DNA of 64,000 nt from JAFGVL01 sp963662245 (GTDB lineage: Bacteria > Bacteroidota > Bacteroidia > Bacteroidales > Paludibacteraceae), in the NCBI GenBank assembly GCA_963662245.2, contig CAXXVQ010000009.1:742821-806820 (forward strand), read 5' to 3'. Positions 7,771 to 15,871 of this stretch are shown in pieces. The notes below the pieces were generated by a model. The model ran no database searches and had not been told where the DNA came from. It saw only the letters and a program-made list of their open reading frames with translations. The number at the start of each line of letters is the position of its first letter. Positions within the stretch are counted from its first letter, which is position 1. The translations under genes and the position numbers were made by a program.

Positions 7771-9605
7771 GACTGCATGTCGCAAAGTCGTTTGTAGTAG
7801 CCGTCTAGTGAAATTAATTCCTCATGTTTACCGCGTTCTACAATCTTACCTTCATGCATTACGCAGATAAGGTCAGCTTTTTTGATAGTAGAAAGGCGGT
7901 GAGCAACAACGATTGAAGTTCTGTTTTGCATCAGATGGTCAATAGCGTTTTGTACCAGTTTTTCTGATTCAGTATCTAGTGCTGATGTTGCTTCATCCAA
8001 AATCAAAATAGGAGGGTTTTTCAATAGCGCACGAGCAATACTGATGCGTTGGCGTTGACCTCCTGAAAGTTTGCCACCACGATCACCAATGTTAGTGTTG
8101 TATCCATCTTCGGTTGCCATGATGAAATCATGTGCGTTAGCAATTTTAGCTGCGGCTTCCACTTGTTCTTGGGTAGCGCCTTCAACACCAAAAGTGATAT
8201 TGTTGAAGAATGTATCGTTGAATAAGATAGCTTCCTGATTTACATTACCCATTAATCCACGCAAATCGTGCATTTTAAGGTCCTTTATATTTACACCATC
8301 CAATAAGATTTCTCCTTTTTGAATATCATAAAAGCGAGGAAGAAGGTCTACCATTGTGGATTTTCCTGAACCTGATTGCCCAACTAATGCAACCATTTTC
8401 CCTTTCTCGATAGTCAAGTTGATATTGTCAAGAACTAACTTATCCGGTTGATATTGGAAGCAAAGGTCTTTGATCTCAATCTTATCTTTGAAATCTTTTG
8501 CTTCTTTCGCATCCGGTTTGTCGGCGATTTTATTTTCAGCTTGAAGAATAACATCTACACGGTCAAGAGAGGCAAGCCCTTTTTGAATGGTGTAAGTGGC
8601 TTTTGATATATCCTTAATAGGATTAATAAGGCTATAGAAGATAATCAAGTAATAAATAAATGAAGGCGCAGTGATTGAACTTTCGTTATTTAGAATCAGG
8701 GTTCCGCCATACCAAAGCACAATTACAATGATGATGGTTCCAAGGAACTCACTCATTGGGTGAGCCAGAATGTATTTGCGATTCATTCTGTTGAAAGTTT
8801 GGCGCACTGTTTCATTTAATTTAGAGAAGCGATTTTTTACCTTATCCTCAGCGTTGAATGCTTTAACGATGCGTAAGCCTCCAAGCGTTTCCTCAATTTG
8901 AGAAAGAAGTTCGCCGGTTTGTGTTTGACCAAGTAGTGATTTCTTCTTAAGCGTTTTACCAACTCTACCAACTAAACCGCCACTAAACGGAAGCATGATT
9001 AAAACAAAAAGAGTCAGTTTCCAGCTAATGCCAATCATTACAGCTATGTAAGTGATTACCATTATCGGATTTTTGAAGATAATATCCAAGGAACTCATGA
9101 TAGAGTTTCCAATCTCTTGAACATCCCCAGTCATACGAGCCATAATGTCACCTTTGCGTTCTTCAGAGTAGAAGCCGATAGGTAAAGCAAGGATTTTGTC
9201 GTATAAGTTACGGCGAAGGTCACGCAATACTCCGTTTTGGATAGGAGTCAAGTAGTAACCTGCCAAAAACTGAAATCCGGTTTTGAATAAAGTCATCACA
9301 ATCAAGAATACCCCTAATATCATTAGCGTATTGCTTTCACCATAGTTTACAATAAATTGTTCAATCGTGTAAAATATGTTATTCTTCATTGCCTCTGCAA
9401 TATGCTTAAGGCTATCGCTAAATGTCCATGCCATATGCACATGTGAAGCCGTTTCCATTCCAAACAAAATCTGTAGAATAGGAATGATTGTTCCGAATGA
9501 GAACAAGCTGAAAATAGTAGACAGCAGGTTGCAAGTAATGTTTAGTACTACATATCTTTTGTATGGTGGTAAAAAACGGCGAAATAGGACTAGGAATTTA
9601 TTCAT
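7764..9605 (-). CDS. MsbA-like ABC exporter (fused permease-ATPase)
   Basis: Half-transporter of the ABC exporter superfamily: N-terminal membrane domain of about six helices (residues 1-330) and C-terminal ATPase. Walker A GQSGSGKST (about 400), signature LSGGQRQRISIARALL, Walker B ILILDEATSALD and the H-loop VVAHRLST are all intact, so it should be active as a homodimer. Closest by architecture to MsbA, the lipid A/phospholipid flippase, but multidrug exporters share this layout and the neighbours (purB upstream, 36 bp away) do not decide the substrate. 613 residues is a normal length. Confidence 0.9.
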   Translation of the reverse strand: MNKFLVLFRRFLPPYKRYVVLNITCNLLSTIFSLFSFGTIIPILQILFGMETASHVHMAWTFSDSLKHIAEAMKNNIFYTIEQFIVNYGESNTLMILGVFLIVMTLFKTGFQFLAGYYLTPIQNGVLRDLRRNLYDKILALPIGFYSEERKGDIMARMTGDVQEIGNSIMSSLDIIFKNPIMVITYIAVMIGISWKLTLFVLIMLPFSGGLVGRVGKTLKKKSLLGQTQTGELLSQIEETLGGLRIVKAFNAEDKVKNRFSKLNETVRQTFNRMNRKYILAHPMSEFLGTIIIVIVLWYGGTLILNNESSITAPSFIYYLIIFYSLINPIKDISKATYTIQKGLASLDRVDVILQAENKIADKPDAKEAKDFKDKIEIKDLCFQYQPDKLVLDNINLTIEKGKMVALVGQSGSGKSTMVDLLPRFYDIQKGEILLDGVNIKDLKMHDLRGLMGNVNQEAILFNDTFFNNITFGVEGATQEQVEAAAKIANAHDFIMATEDGYNTNIGDRGGKLSGGQRQRISIARALLKNPPILILDEATSALDTESEKLVQNAIDHLMQNRTSIVVAHRLSTIKKADLICVMHEGKIVERGKHEELISLDGYYKRLCDMQSF

Positions 9606-9641
9606 TAAAGTGGTGCCCCTTGATTTGTTTTATGTGAAAAA

Positions 9642-10985
9642 TTAAATACCAGTGTAGCTAAACGGACTGATAGCGCGAAGCTCTTCTTTTACGCTGTCGC
9701 TAACATTCAAAGTTTCGATGAATTCTTTGATTGATTTTTCAGTTATAGTTTCATTAGTTCTGGTTAAAGCTTTCAAAGCTTCGTATGGTTGTGGGTATGA
9801 CTCACGACGAAGGATAGTTTGAATACCTTCAGCCACTACCGCCCAACAACCTTCTAGGTCAGCAGCAATAGCTTTTTCGTTGATAAGCAATTTGCTTAAA
9901 CCTTTCATTGTGCTTTGGAAAGCGATAAGGGTGTGTGCAAAAGGCACCCCGACATTTCTTAAGACAGTACTGTCGGTAAGGTCGCGTTGTAAACGAGAAA
10001 TCGGAAGTTTAGCTGCCAAGTGTTCAAGAATTGCATTTGCAAGACCTAAGTTACCTTCAGAGTTTTCAAAGTCGATAGGGTTAACCTTGTGTGGCATGGC
10101 TGATGAGCCAACTTCGCCGGCTTTGATTTTTTGCTTAAAGTATTCCATTGAAATGTATGTCCACATGTCACGGTTGAAGTCAATCATGATTGTGTTGATG
10201 CGTTTCATAGCGTCAAAAATAGCTGCCAAATGGTCATAGTTTGAGATTTGAGTAGTCCATTGCTCACGCTCTAAACCAAGGTGTTTGCTTACGAATTCGT
10301 TACCGAATGCACGCCAGTCATTTTTTGGATAAGCAATATTGTGTGCGTTGAAGTTACCTGTAGCACCACCAAATTTAGCTGAATGTTTCACCGCTTTGAT
10401 AGTTTCCATTTGCTCTTGTAAGCGGCTTACGAAAACCTGGATTTCTTTTCCTAAACGAGTAGGAGAAGCTGGTTGACCGTGTGTTTTTGCTAACATCGGA
10501 ATATCTTTCCAGTCATTAGCCAAAGCAGCAAGTTTCTCAATCATTGCTTCTACTTCAGGGTAAATAACATCCGTTAAAGCTTCTTTGATTGACAAAGGAA
10601 TTGCTGTATTGTTGATATCTTGAGAAGTTAATCCGAAGTGGATAAATTCTTTGTAAGCTTGAAGACCAAGTGCATCGAATTTTTCTTTGATAAAGTACTC
10701 AACCGCTTTTACATCGTGGTTAGTCACTTTCTCGATGTCTTTGATTTTTTGAGCATCTTCCTCAGTAAAGTCAGTGTACACTTTTCTTAATTTTGGGAAA
10801 AGAGAAGCGTCGATATCGTTTACTTGCTCAAGAGGAAGTTCGCATAATGCGATAAAATATTCTATTTCAACTAAAACGCGGTAGCGGATTAGGGCAAATT
10901 CTGAAAAGTAAGCAGCTAACTTGTCTGCTTTGCTGCGGTAGCGACCATCGATAGGGGAGATGGCTGTTAAAAGATTCAAATCCAT
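9642..10985 (-). CDS. purB: Adenylosuccinate lyase
   Basis: Lyase that acts twice in purine synthesis, on SAICAR and on adenylosuccinate, releasing fumarate. The fumarase/aspartase-superfamily signature GSSAMPHKVNPIDFENSEGN (about 293-312) with its catalytic serine loop is intact, as is the start LTAISPIDGRYRSKADKL and the TKTHGQPASPT-like segment (AKTHGQPASPTRLGKE). 447 residues, normal. It has its own well-formed promoter at 11030-11060. The ABC exporter gene follows after 36 bp on the same strand and may be cotranscribed. Confidence 0.97.
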   Translation of the reverse strand: MDLNLLTAISPIDGRYRSKADKLAAYFSEFALIRYRVLVEIEYFIALCELPLEQVNDIDASLFPKLRKVYTDFTEEDAQKIKDIEKVTNHDVKAVEYFIKEKFDALGLQAYKEFIHFGLTSQDINNTAIPLSIKEALTDVIYPEVEAMIEKLAALANDWKDIPMLAKTHGQPASPTRLGKEIQVFVSRLQEQMETIKAVKHSAKFGGATGNFNAHNIAYPKNDWRAFGNEFVSKHLGLEREQWTTQISNYDHLAAIFDAMKRINTIMIDFNRDMWTYISMEYFKQKIKAGEVGSSAMPHKVNPIDFENSEGNLGLANAILEHLAAKLPISRLQRDLTDSTVLRNVGVPFAHTLIAFQSTMKGLSKLLINEKAIAADLEGCWAVVAEGIQTILRRESYPQPYEALKALTRTNETITEKSIKEFIETLNVSDSVKEELRAISPFSYTGI

Positions 10986-11029
10986 AATAAATATTTAAAT
11001 TTCGATTGTTTGAAAAACTGTTAAGCTTG

Positions 11030-11060
11030 CAAAATTAATGAATTAGGCGGATAACACAAG
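11030..11060 (-). promoter_or_regulatory. Promoter of purB
   Basis: Read on the minus strand: -33 CTTG (11060-11057), 19 bp spacer, -7 TAATTTTG (11037-11030). A good match to the Bacteroidota consensus with ideal spacing. Confidence 0.8.
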
Positions 11061-11103
11061 TTTAAAAATTCCTATTTTAGCAGTTCTGAAAAATCGTGAA
11101 ACC

Positions 11104-11514
11104 ATGACTGAACAAGTAGAATTTTCCCTAGCAGCCAAGAAAAGAGGCTTTCATTTAGTGACGCACGAAATTATACAACACTTGCCCAAGTTGCCACAGT
11201 TTGGGGTCTTGCATTTGTTTATCAAGCATACTTCGGCCGGATTAACTATAAACGAAAATGCAGACCCAAGTGTTCGCGTAGATTTTGAAAGTATTATGAA
11301 CAGGCTAGTGCCGGAGCTGGAACCTTACTATACGCACACGCTGGAAGGTGCTGACGATATGCCTGCTCATGTGAAATCGAGCTTGATAGGTACAAGTGTG
11401 ACTATTCCCATTGCGCACGGACGATTAAATCTGGGGACTTGGCAAGGAATCTACTTCTGTGAGTTTCGTGATTATGGAGGAAAGCGGAATTTAGTAGCGA
11501 CGGTGATTAGTTAA
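11104..11514 (+). CDS. YjbQ/UPF0047-family protein
   Basis: Small beta-rich protein of the YjbQ (UPF0047) family; some members show weak thiamine-phosphate synthase activity in vitro, but the physiological role is unsettled. The family signature FIKHTSAGLTINENADPSV (about 39-57) with conserved HTSAG and ENAD, and later MPAHVKSSLIG and GTWQGIYFCEFRD, are all present. 136 residues, full length. It stands alone, divergent from purB. A MITE-like inverted repeat begins at its stop codon. Confidence 0.9.
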   Translation: MTEQVEFSLAAKKRGFHLVTHEIIQHLPKLPQFGVLHLFIKHTSAGLTINENADPSVRVDFESIMNRLVPELEPYYTHTLEGADDMPAHVKSSLIGTSVTIPIAHGRLNLGTWQGIYFCEFRDYGGKRNLVATVIS

Positions 11515-11660
11515 AACCCCTAATCCCCTAAAGGGGACTATACTGTTGTAATATATGTGTTGTTTGTAATTCCAACGCCTTATTTAATTCCTATTTTTTA
11601 ATAAAACAATTGTTTTTTAGACTATTCAAAGTCCCCTTTAGGGGATTTAGGGGTAGTTTT
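11513..11660. repeat. MITE-like element with about 28 bp inverted ends
   Basis: Left end AAAACCCCTAATCCCC continuing to TAAAGGGGACT (11513-11539) is inverted at 11630-11660, which ends GGGGTAGTTTT. Each arm contains its own small palindrome (CCCCTAAAGGGG type). The about 90 bp interior is AT-rich and non-coding. It looks like a non-autonomous mobile element sitting on the stop codon of the YjbQ gene. Confidence 0.75.
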
Positions 11661-11689
11661 CTTTAAACCCGATGCCGGTGGTTTCGCCA

Positions 11690-11872
11690 AGCAAAAAATA
11701 TCTCCAGCGGATGTGCGCGGAGCTCTACGAGCGCTCGGATTCGTTCTTGTCGATCAATATGGTGCTCGCCGAGGGGTCAGATTGGGTCTTGTTGATCAAC
11801 TTGAAGCTCGCCGAGGGCTAAAATTCCTCTAAGTTGATTGACTTGGTACTCTACGAGCACTCGTAGAGCTTC
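11690..11872. repeat. Degenerate 42-bp tandem repeat, locally GC-richer
   Basis: Units with a period of about 42 bp can be aligned on a core (G)ATCAA..TTG..GCTCGCCGAGGG: one from about 11748, one from about 11790, one from about 11832, with a partial unit before. Outer units carry CTCTACGAG and CGCTCG/CACTCG variants of the same core. Period 42 equals 14 codons but no convincing reading frame spans it. Composition is clearly less AT-rich than the neighbours. Confidence 0.55.
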
Positions 11873-11936
11873 CCGCAGATTTTTTTGGGAAAGTAGAGAT
11901 GGTGCGTGCGCCGTCTTTTTTTTAGTTTATGGCTTT

Positions 11937-12022
11937 TGCTCGCAGATATTTATCTGTGCGTTAGTATTCAGACTGATTTTTTTTCTTTTCAAGCAAGACA
12001 CGGATAAATATCCGCGCCAGCT
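11937..12022. repeat. Pair of REP-like palindromes
   Basis: CGCAGATATTTATCTGTGCG (near 11941-11960) and CGGATAAATATCCG (near 12002-12015) are related palindromes about 60 bp apart. The stretch between holds no ORF. Together with the MITE and tandem array this accounts for the 536 bp gene-free gap 11515-12049. Confidence 0.55.
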
Positions 12023-12049
12023 GCGAGAGTTGTGAAACTTATTTATAGA

Positions 12050-12463
12050 TTACTGTTCTTTTGTTTGTTCTTTATATTTCAATGTATTCTCAATGCCATT
12101 GATAAATAAAAATATTCCTCCAGCAATAGCTAGTGCATATAAGATGTTGTTTTCAAAATCTTGTGAAAAAGTTGCCCAAATACTCCAACCACCTCCTGCA
12201 ATTTCAATGAATCCAAATATTATTATAAACTTTTTCTTAATTTGATATAATCCTATTGATAATCCTATTGCTAAGGTTAGTCCAATGACTTTCCAAGTAA
12301 AAGATTCTTTTAATGGCGTCTTAATATATTCTAATAATTCGGCGAGTGTAGGAACCCATAAAAGAATATATTTCATTATGAAAAAAAAGATTATACTGCT
12401 AATTGCTATTATAATAGCTTTTATAATACAAGAACTTAATTTGATTTTCTTTTTATTAGACAT
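12050..12463 (-). CDS. Small membrane protein of unknown function
   Basis: I do not recognise this protein. From the start chosen here (ATG at 12463, MSNKKKIKL) it is 137 residues with four hydrophobic segments: about 10-30 (IIKAIIIAISSIIFFFI), 55-75, 80-95 and 105-125, so probably a small integral membrane protein. An upstream ATG at 12499 would add 12 residues but overlaps the end of the symporter gene in another frame. It lies 17 bp after that gene on the same strand, which suggests cotranscription with the AGCS symporter. Confidence 0.6.
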   Translation of the reverse strand: MSNKKKIKLSSCIIKAIIIAISSIIFFFIMKYILLWVPTLAELLEYIKTPLKESFTWKVIGLTLAIGLSIGLYQIKKKFIIIFGFIEIAGGGWSIWATFSQDFENNILYALAIAGGIFLFINGIENTLKYKEQTKEQ

Positions 12464-12480
12464 TGTTTTAAATAGAATAA

Positions 12481-14079
12481 TTACTTCTTCTTCCCCCAAC
12501 CAATCGCAGTAATATATCTGGCAATTTCCATTCTCACTTCCGGAGTCAGTAGGAATAATCCAATCAGGTTAGGAACTACCATGGCGAATATCATTGCATC
12601 AGAGAAGGCAATTACTGAGTTAAGGCTCGAAGATGCCCCAATAACGGTAAATATCAGGAAGATGCTTTTGTACACGATATCTGCTTTTTTGCCTTTCCCG
12701 AATAAGTATTTCCAGCCCTGCAGACCGTAGTACGACCATGATAGCATGGTAGAAATAGCAAAAAGAATAACTGCAATAGTCAGCAAAATAGAGAAGTGCG
12801 GAATAGCTGCATCAAAGGCAACCGAAGTAAGGTCAACGCCACCCACGCTTTTTCCGGAATTAAGAATCACATTAGAGTTTGCGTCAAGGTTTGCGTAGCT
12901 AAACAGGTTGTGTCGAAGGTTTGAAACGATAATCACCATAGCCGTCATGGTACAGATAACTACCGTATCAATAAATGGTCCGATGGAGGCAACAATACCC
13001 TCACTGGCTGGGAAGCGAGTTCGCACCGCTGAGTGCGCGATAGAGGCCGAACCAATTCCGGCTTCGTTGGAGAAAACCGCTCTTTGCAGTCCTACAATCA
13101 TTACCCCGATAAGTCCACCCATGGCAGCTGTGCCGTTAAAAGCTCCGTCCATAATCTCAACAAAAGCATCCGGTAGGAGTTTGAAGTTTAGCCCAATGAT
13201 AACCAGTGCCGCCCCGATGTATAGTATCCCCATAAAAGGGACAATTTTTTCGGCTACTTGTCCGATGCGTTTAATACCGCCAATAATTACAATGCCCACA
13301 AGTACGGCAATTATTACCCCAAACCAGAATGTGGAATCTAGGTTAAACAGCAAGGCAAACTGTGAGGCGGCCTGATTGGCTTGAAACATATTTCCAGCTC
13401 CGAATGAACCTCCAATTACGAAAACAGCGAAAAGGATGGCAAGCACTTTTCCTAGTTTGCCCAGTTTTTTTTCTTTCAGTCCTGACTTTAGATAGTACAT
13501 AGGGCCGCCGTATATTTTGCCATCGTTGCCCACTTCGCGGTATTTAACACCAAGTGTGGCTTCCACCATTTTGGTTGACATGCCCAGGAATCCGGCAAGT
13601 ATCATCCAAAGCGTTGCGCCCGGCCCTCCAATGGCTATAGCTACTGCTACACCGGCAATATTTCCTAAACCTACAGTTGCCGAAAGTGCTGCCGTCAAGG
13701 CCTGAAAGTGACTGACCTCGCCAATCACACCTTCCGCCATTTCACTCTCAAATACATCGCCACCCGGAGTAGGATCACCGGCAACTACATCTACGCTGTG
13801 GTGATCAATCTCATCGTATTTACCTCTGGCTGCATGTATGGCAACCATGATATATCTGAAATTTGCAAACTTAAAATATAGGGTGAAAAAGATAGCTCCA
13901 GTCAGTAGCGCAATTACAACTAAAGGAACTTGGTTTCCGGCTATACTGACTTGATAAAAAACAATGCTTCCCAGAAAATCAGCAATGGGAGAGAAGATGC
14001 TTTCAATCTTCTGATCAATGCTTTGTGCATTTGCTATTAGCGGTATTGTAAGTAGCGAAAGTAAAAATTTTAATCTCAT
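12481..14079 (-). CDS. AGCS-family amino acid:cation symporter with N-terminal extension
   Basis: Second alanine/glycine:cation symporter in the window. Family motifs GLGNIAGVAVAIAIGGPGA (about 137-155) and FSNEAGIGSASIAHSAV (about 335-351) are intact. At 532 residues it is longer than the copy at 6194: an extra N-terminal part begins with a signal-peptide-like stretch (residues 1-19, ending IANAQ) and a further hydrophobic segment before the core, and a loop near 95-125 is rich in Asp/Gly. Its mRNA probably starts near 14195 and carries a structured leader of about 120 nt. Confidence 0.9.
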   Translation of the reverse strand: MRLKFLLSLLTIPLIANAQSIDQKIESIFSPIADFLGSIVFYQVSIAGNQVPLVVIALLTGAIFFTLYFKFANFRYIMVAIHAARGKYDEIDHHSVDVVAGDPTPGGDVFESEMAEGVIGEVSHFQALTAALSATVGLGNIAGVAVAIAIGGPGATLWMILAGFLGMSTKMVEATLGVKYREVGNDGKIYGGPMYYLKSGLKEKKLGKLGKVLAILFAVFVIGGSFGAGNMFQANQAASQFALLFNLDSTFWFGVIIAVLVGIVIIGGIKRIGQVAEKIVPFMGILYIGAALVIIGLNFKLLPDAFVEIMDGAFNGTAAMGGLIGVMIVGLQRAVFSNEAGIGSASIAHSAVRTRFPASEGIVASIGPFIDTVVICTMTAMVIIVSNLRHNLFSYANLDANSNVILNSGKSVGGVDLTSVAFDAAIPHFSILLTIAVILFAISTMLSWSYYGLQGWKYLFGKGKKADIVYKSIFLIFTVIGASSSLNSVIAFSDAMIFAMVVPNLIGLFLLTPEVRMEIARYITAIGWGKKK

Positions 14080-14208
14080 AATTTTTGTGCTTTGTTCAAC
14101 ATGCTTCTCTGTTTTTTGTACATGTTACATAAATACAGAGAAAGCTATCATCCTGATTGGTTATAGCAGATATTCATGTGAGAATTATCTGCCTAAGGCA
14201 CAAAAATA
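14080..14208 (-). promoter_or_regulatory. Promoter -7 box and structured 5' leader of AGCS symporter
   Basis: On the minus strand a -7 box TATTTTTG lies at 14208-14201. Downstream, two stem-loops precede the ATG at 14079: GCAGATA...TATCTGC with inner arms (about 14192-14166) and GCTTTCTCTGT / ACAGAGAAGC (about 14145-14103). No riboswitch class is recognised. The remaining upstream bases to 14296 show nothing further. Confidence 0.45.
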
Positions 14209-14296
14209 AAAGATTATTGTTAGATAGGTGATTTTTTGATCAAAGTATTCAATTTAATCAAATTTATAAGCTCAGAGGAATTTAAGATCTAGTTGT

Positions 14297-14782
14297 TTAT
14301 TTACTTCCTTCTCCGTACCAAGCGAACTGTGGATCTTGAGATATTTCTGCAACAATATCTTCAACCTCTTTGGCAGTAATGTCTTTTTCAAGCCAATTTA
14401 TTGCATCTTGTACTTCTGTGAAATATCCTCCGGGTTGATTCTTCATCATAATTTTCTGATGATAGAGTTTAGTGTAAAATGTTTGGTGAGGAGAACTGCC
14501 ATCATATATCCCAGCCATCTTCCTTTCTTCAGAGATAAGTCCATCAACTTTTGCCAGTCCTTCTACATAATCATTAACACCTGTTATTAAAAAATCCCAG
14601 TTCATTTTTCGACTATCTATAATGGCAGAATAGTTAATCGTTTTTTTGTCAAGGTGTTCCATTAGGTGATAAATATATGCAAGCATAGACTCGCCACTTG
14701 CTGTTCCTTGATATACATGGATGATTAATTTTTGGTCATCGAGAACTTTATAAGCAGCGGTTAATTGAGGCTCTTTTTTCAT
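14297..14782 (-). CDS. Unrecognised cytoplasmic protein, possibly STAS-like fold
   Basis: 161 residues, no signal peptide or membrane segment. The pattern of a short beta-rich start (AAYKVLDDQKLIIHVYQG), a helix (MLAYIYHLMEHLDK), a strand with IIDSRKMNWDF (about 63-73) and a long C-terminal helix is reminiscent of SpoIIAA/STAS-like or stress-type alpha/beta proteins, but this is inference from secondary-structure feel only. It lies 49 bp after selD on the same strand and may be at the end of that operon. No catalytic motif seen. Confidence 0.55.
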   Translation of the reverse strand: MKKEPQLTAAYKVLDDQKLIIHVYQGTASGESMLAYIYHLMEHLDKKTINYSAIIDSRKMNWDFLITGVNDYVEGLAKVDGLISEERKMAGIYDGSSPHQTFYTKLYHQKIMMKNQPGGYFTEVQDAINWLEKDITAKEVEDIVAEISQDPQFAWYGEGSK

Positions 14783-14831
14783 AAAGATAAATCAGTCTAA
14801 AATTTAGTTGAGTAAAATTAATATTTTAATA

Positions 14832-15863
14832 TTAAACAACTTCGATTAATATGTCTTCTTTAGAGAAAAGTTCTCCAAAAGAAACAGCCTCTAATCCGTG
14901 TTTTTCAAAAATTGCTTTTACTTGAGGGATTGCTTTCTCTTCTACTGCGATAAGCAATCCGCCACTGGTTTGCGGGTCGCAAAGGATGCTTTTTTGATAA
15001 TCGTCTTGTAGTTTGATGTTTTGTGCATAGCTATCCCAGTTTCGGAAAGTTCCGCCAGGCATGCAGCCTTGTGCGATATATTCTTCTACATCATTAAATG
15101 TAGGGATTTTGTTGTATTCTATTTTTGCAGAAAGATTACTGCCTTCACACATTTCAGTTAAATGTCCTAGAAGTCCAAATCCTGTTACATCAGTCATGGC
15201 AGTTATTCCTTCCACTTCGGCTAGTTCTGCACCAATTTTATTAAGAGCAGCCATGGAGTTAGGGGCAATGCACGCATGCTCAGGTTTTAGTTTGCCTTGT
15301 TTTTGAGCTGTAGTGAAAATGCCAACTCCTAGAGGTTTTGTCAGGAATAGTTTGCAGCCTGCTGTGGCTGTGTCGTTGCGTTTCAGTTTTTTCAAATCAA
15401 CTTGCCCTGTCACTGCCAAACCAAAAATAGGTTCCGGACTGTCGATACTATGCCCCCCGGCTAGCGCAATACCTGCTTCAATACATGCCTGACGGCCTCC
15501 TTCAAGAACTTGTTGAGCAATTTCAGGTGCCAGTTTGTCTATTGGCCAACCAAGGATTGCAATTGCAAGTAAGGGTTTTCCTCCCATAGCATATACATCG
15601 CTTATGGCATTGGTTGCGGCAATTTTCCCAAAAGTGAACGGATCATCCACGATAGGCATAAAAAAGTCTGTTGTGCTAATGATAGCTGTTCCATCTCCCA
15701 TGTCGTAGACTGCAGCATCATCACGAGAGTCATTGCCTACAAGTAGTCGTTTGTCAATGACTGGAGTAAGTTTTGTCTCAAGGATATTGGTTAGAACCTT
15801 AGGTGATATTTTGCAGCCACAGCCTGCGCCATGACTATATTGGGTAAGTTTGATTTCTTGCAT
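14832..15863 (-). CDS. selD: Selenide, water dikinase
   Basis: Makes selenophosphate from selenide and ATP, the selenium donor for tRNA 2-selenouridine and selenocysteine. The N-terminus TQYSHGAGCGCKISPKVL carries the catalytic Cys (residue 15, equal to E. coli Cys17) and Lys18, in the Cys form and not Sec. Glycine-rich ATP-binding segments (AIAGG-like ALAGGHSIDSPEPIFGLAV; TSGGLL) follow. 343 residues, full length. It lies 8 bp after selU in one transcript, so its product very likely feeds the tRNA-modifying SelU. Confidence 0.97.
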   Translation of the reverse strand: MQEIKLTQYSHGAGCGCKISPKVLTNILETKLTPVIDKRLLVGNDSRDDAAVYDMGDGTAIISTTDFFMPIVDDPFTFGKIAATNAISDVYAMGGKPLLAIAILGWPIDKLAPEIAQQVLEGGRQACIEAGIALAGGHSIDSPEPIFGLAVTGQVDLKKLKRNDTATAGCKLFLTKPLGVGIFTTAQKQGKLKPEHACIAPNSMAALNKIGAELAEVEGITAMTDVTGFGLLGHLTEMCEGSNLSAKIEYNKIPTFNDVEEYIAQGCMPGGTFRNWDSYAQNIKLQDDYQKSILCDPQTSGGLLIAVEEKAIPQVKAIFEKHGLEAVSFGELFSKEDILIEVV

Positions 15864-15871
15864 GATATGTT

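Noticed and set aside
11838..12035. 65-codon plus-strand ORF in the repeat-rich gap
   Set aside because: It runs through the tandem repeats and REP-like palindromes, has no family resemblance, and no promoter or start context.
12908..13705. Plus-strand ORFs of 155 and 62 codons inside the second AGCS gene
   Set aside because: Antisense shadows with a composition explained by the membrane-protein codons on the other strand.
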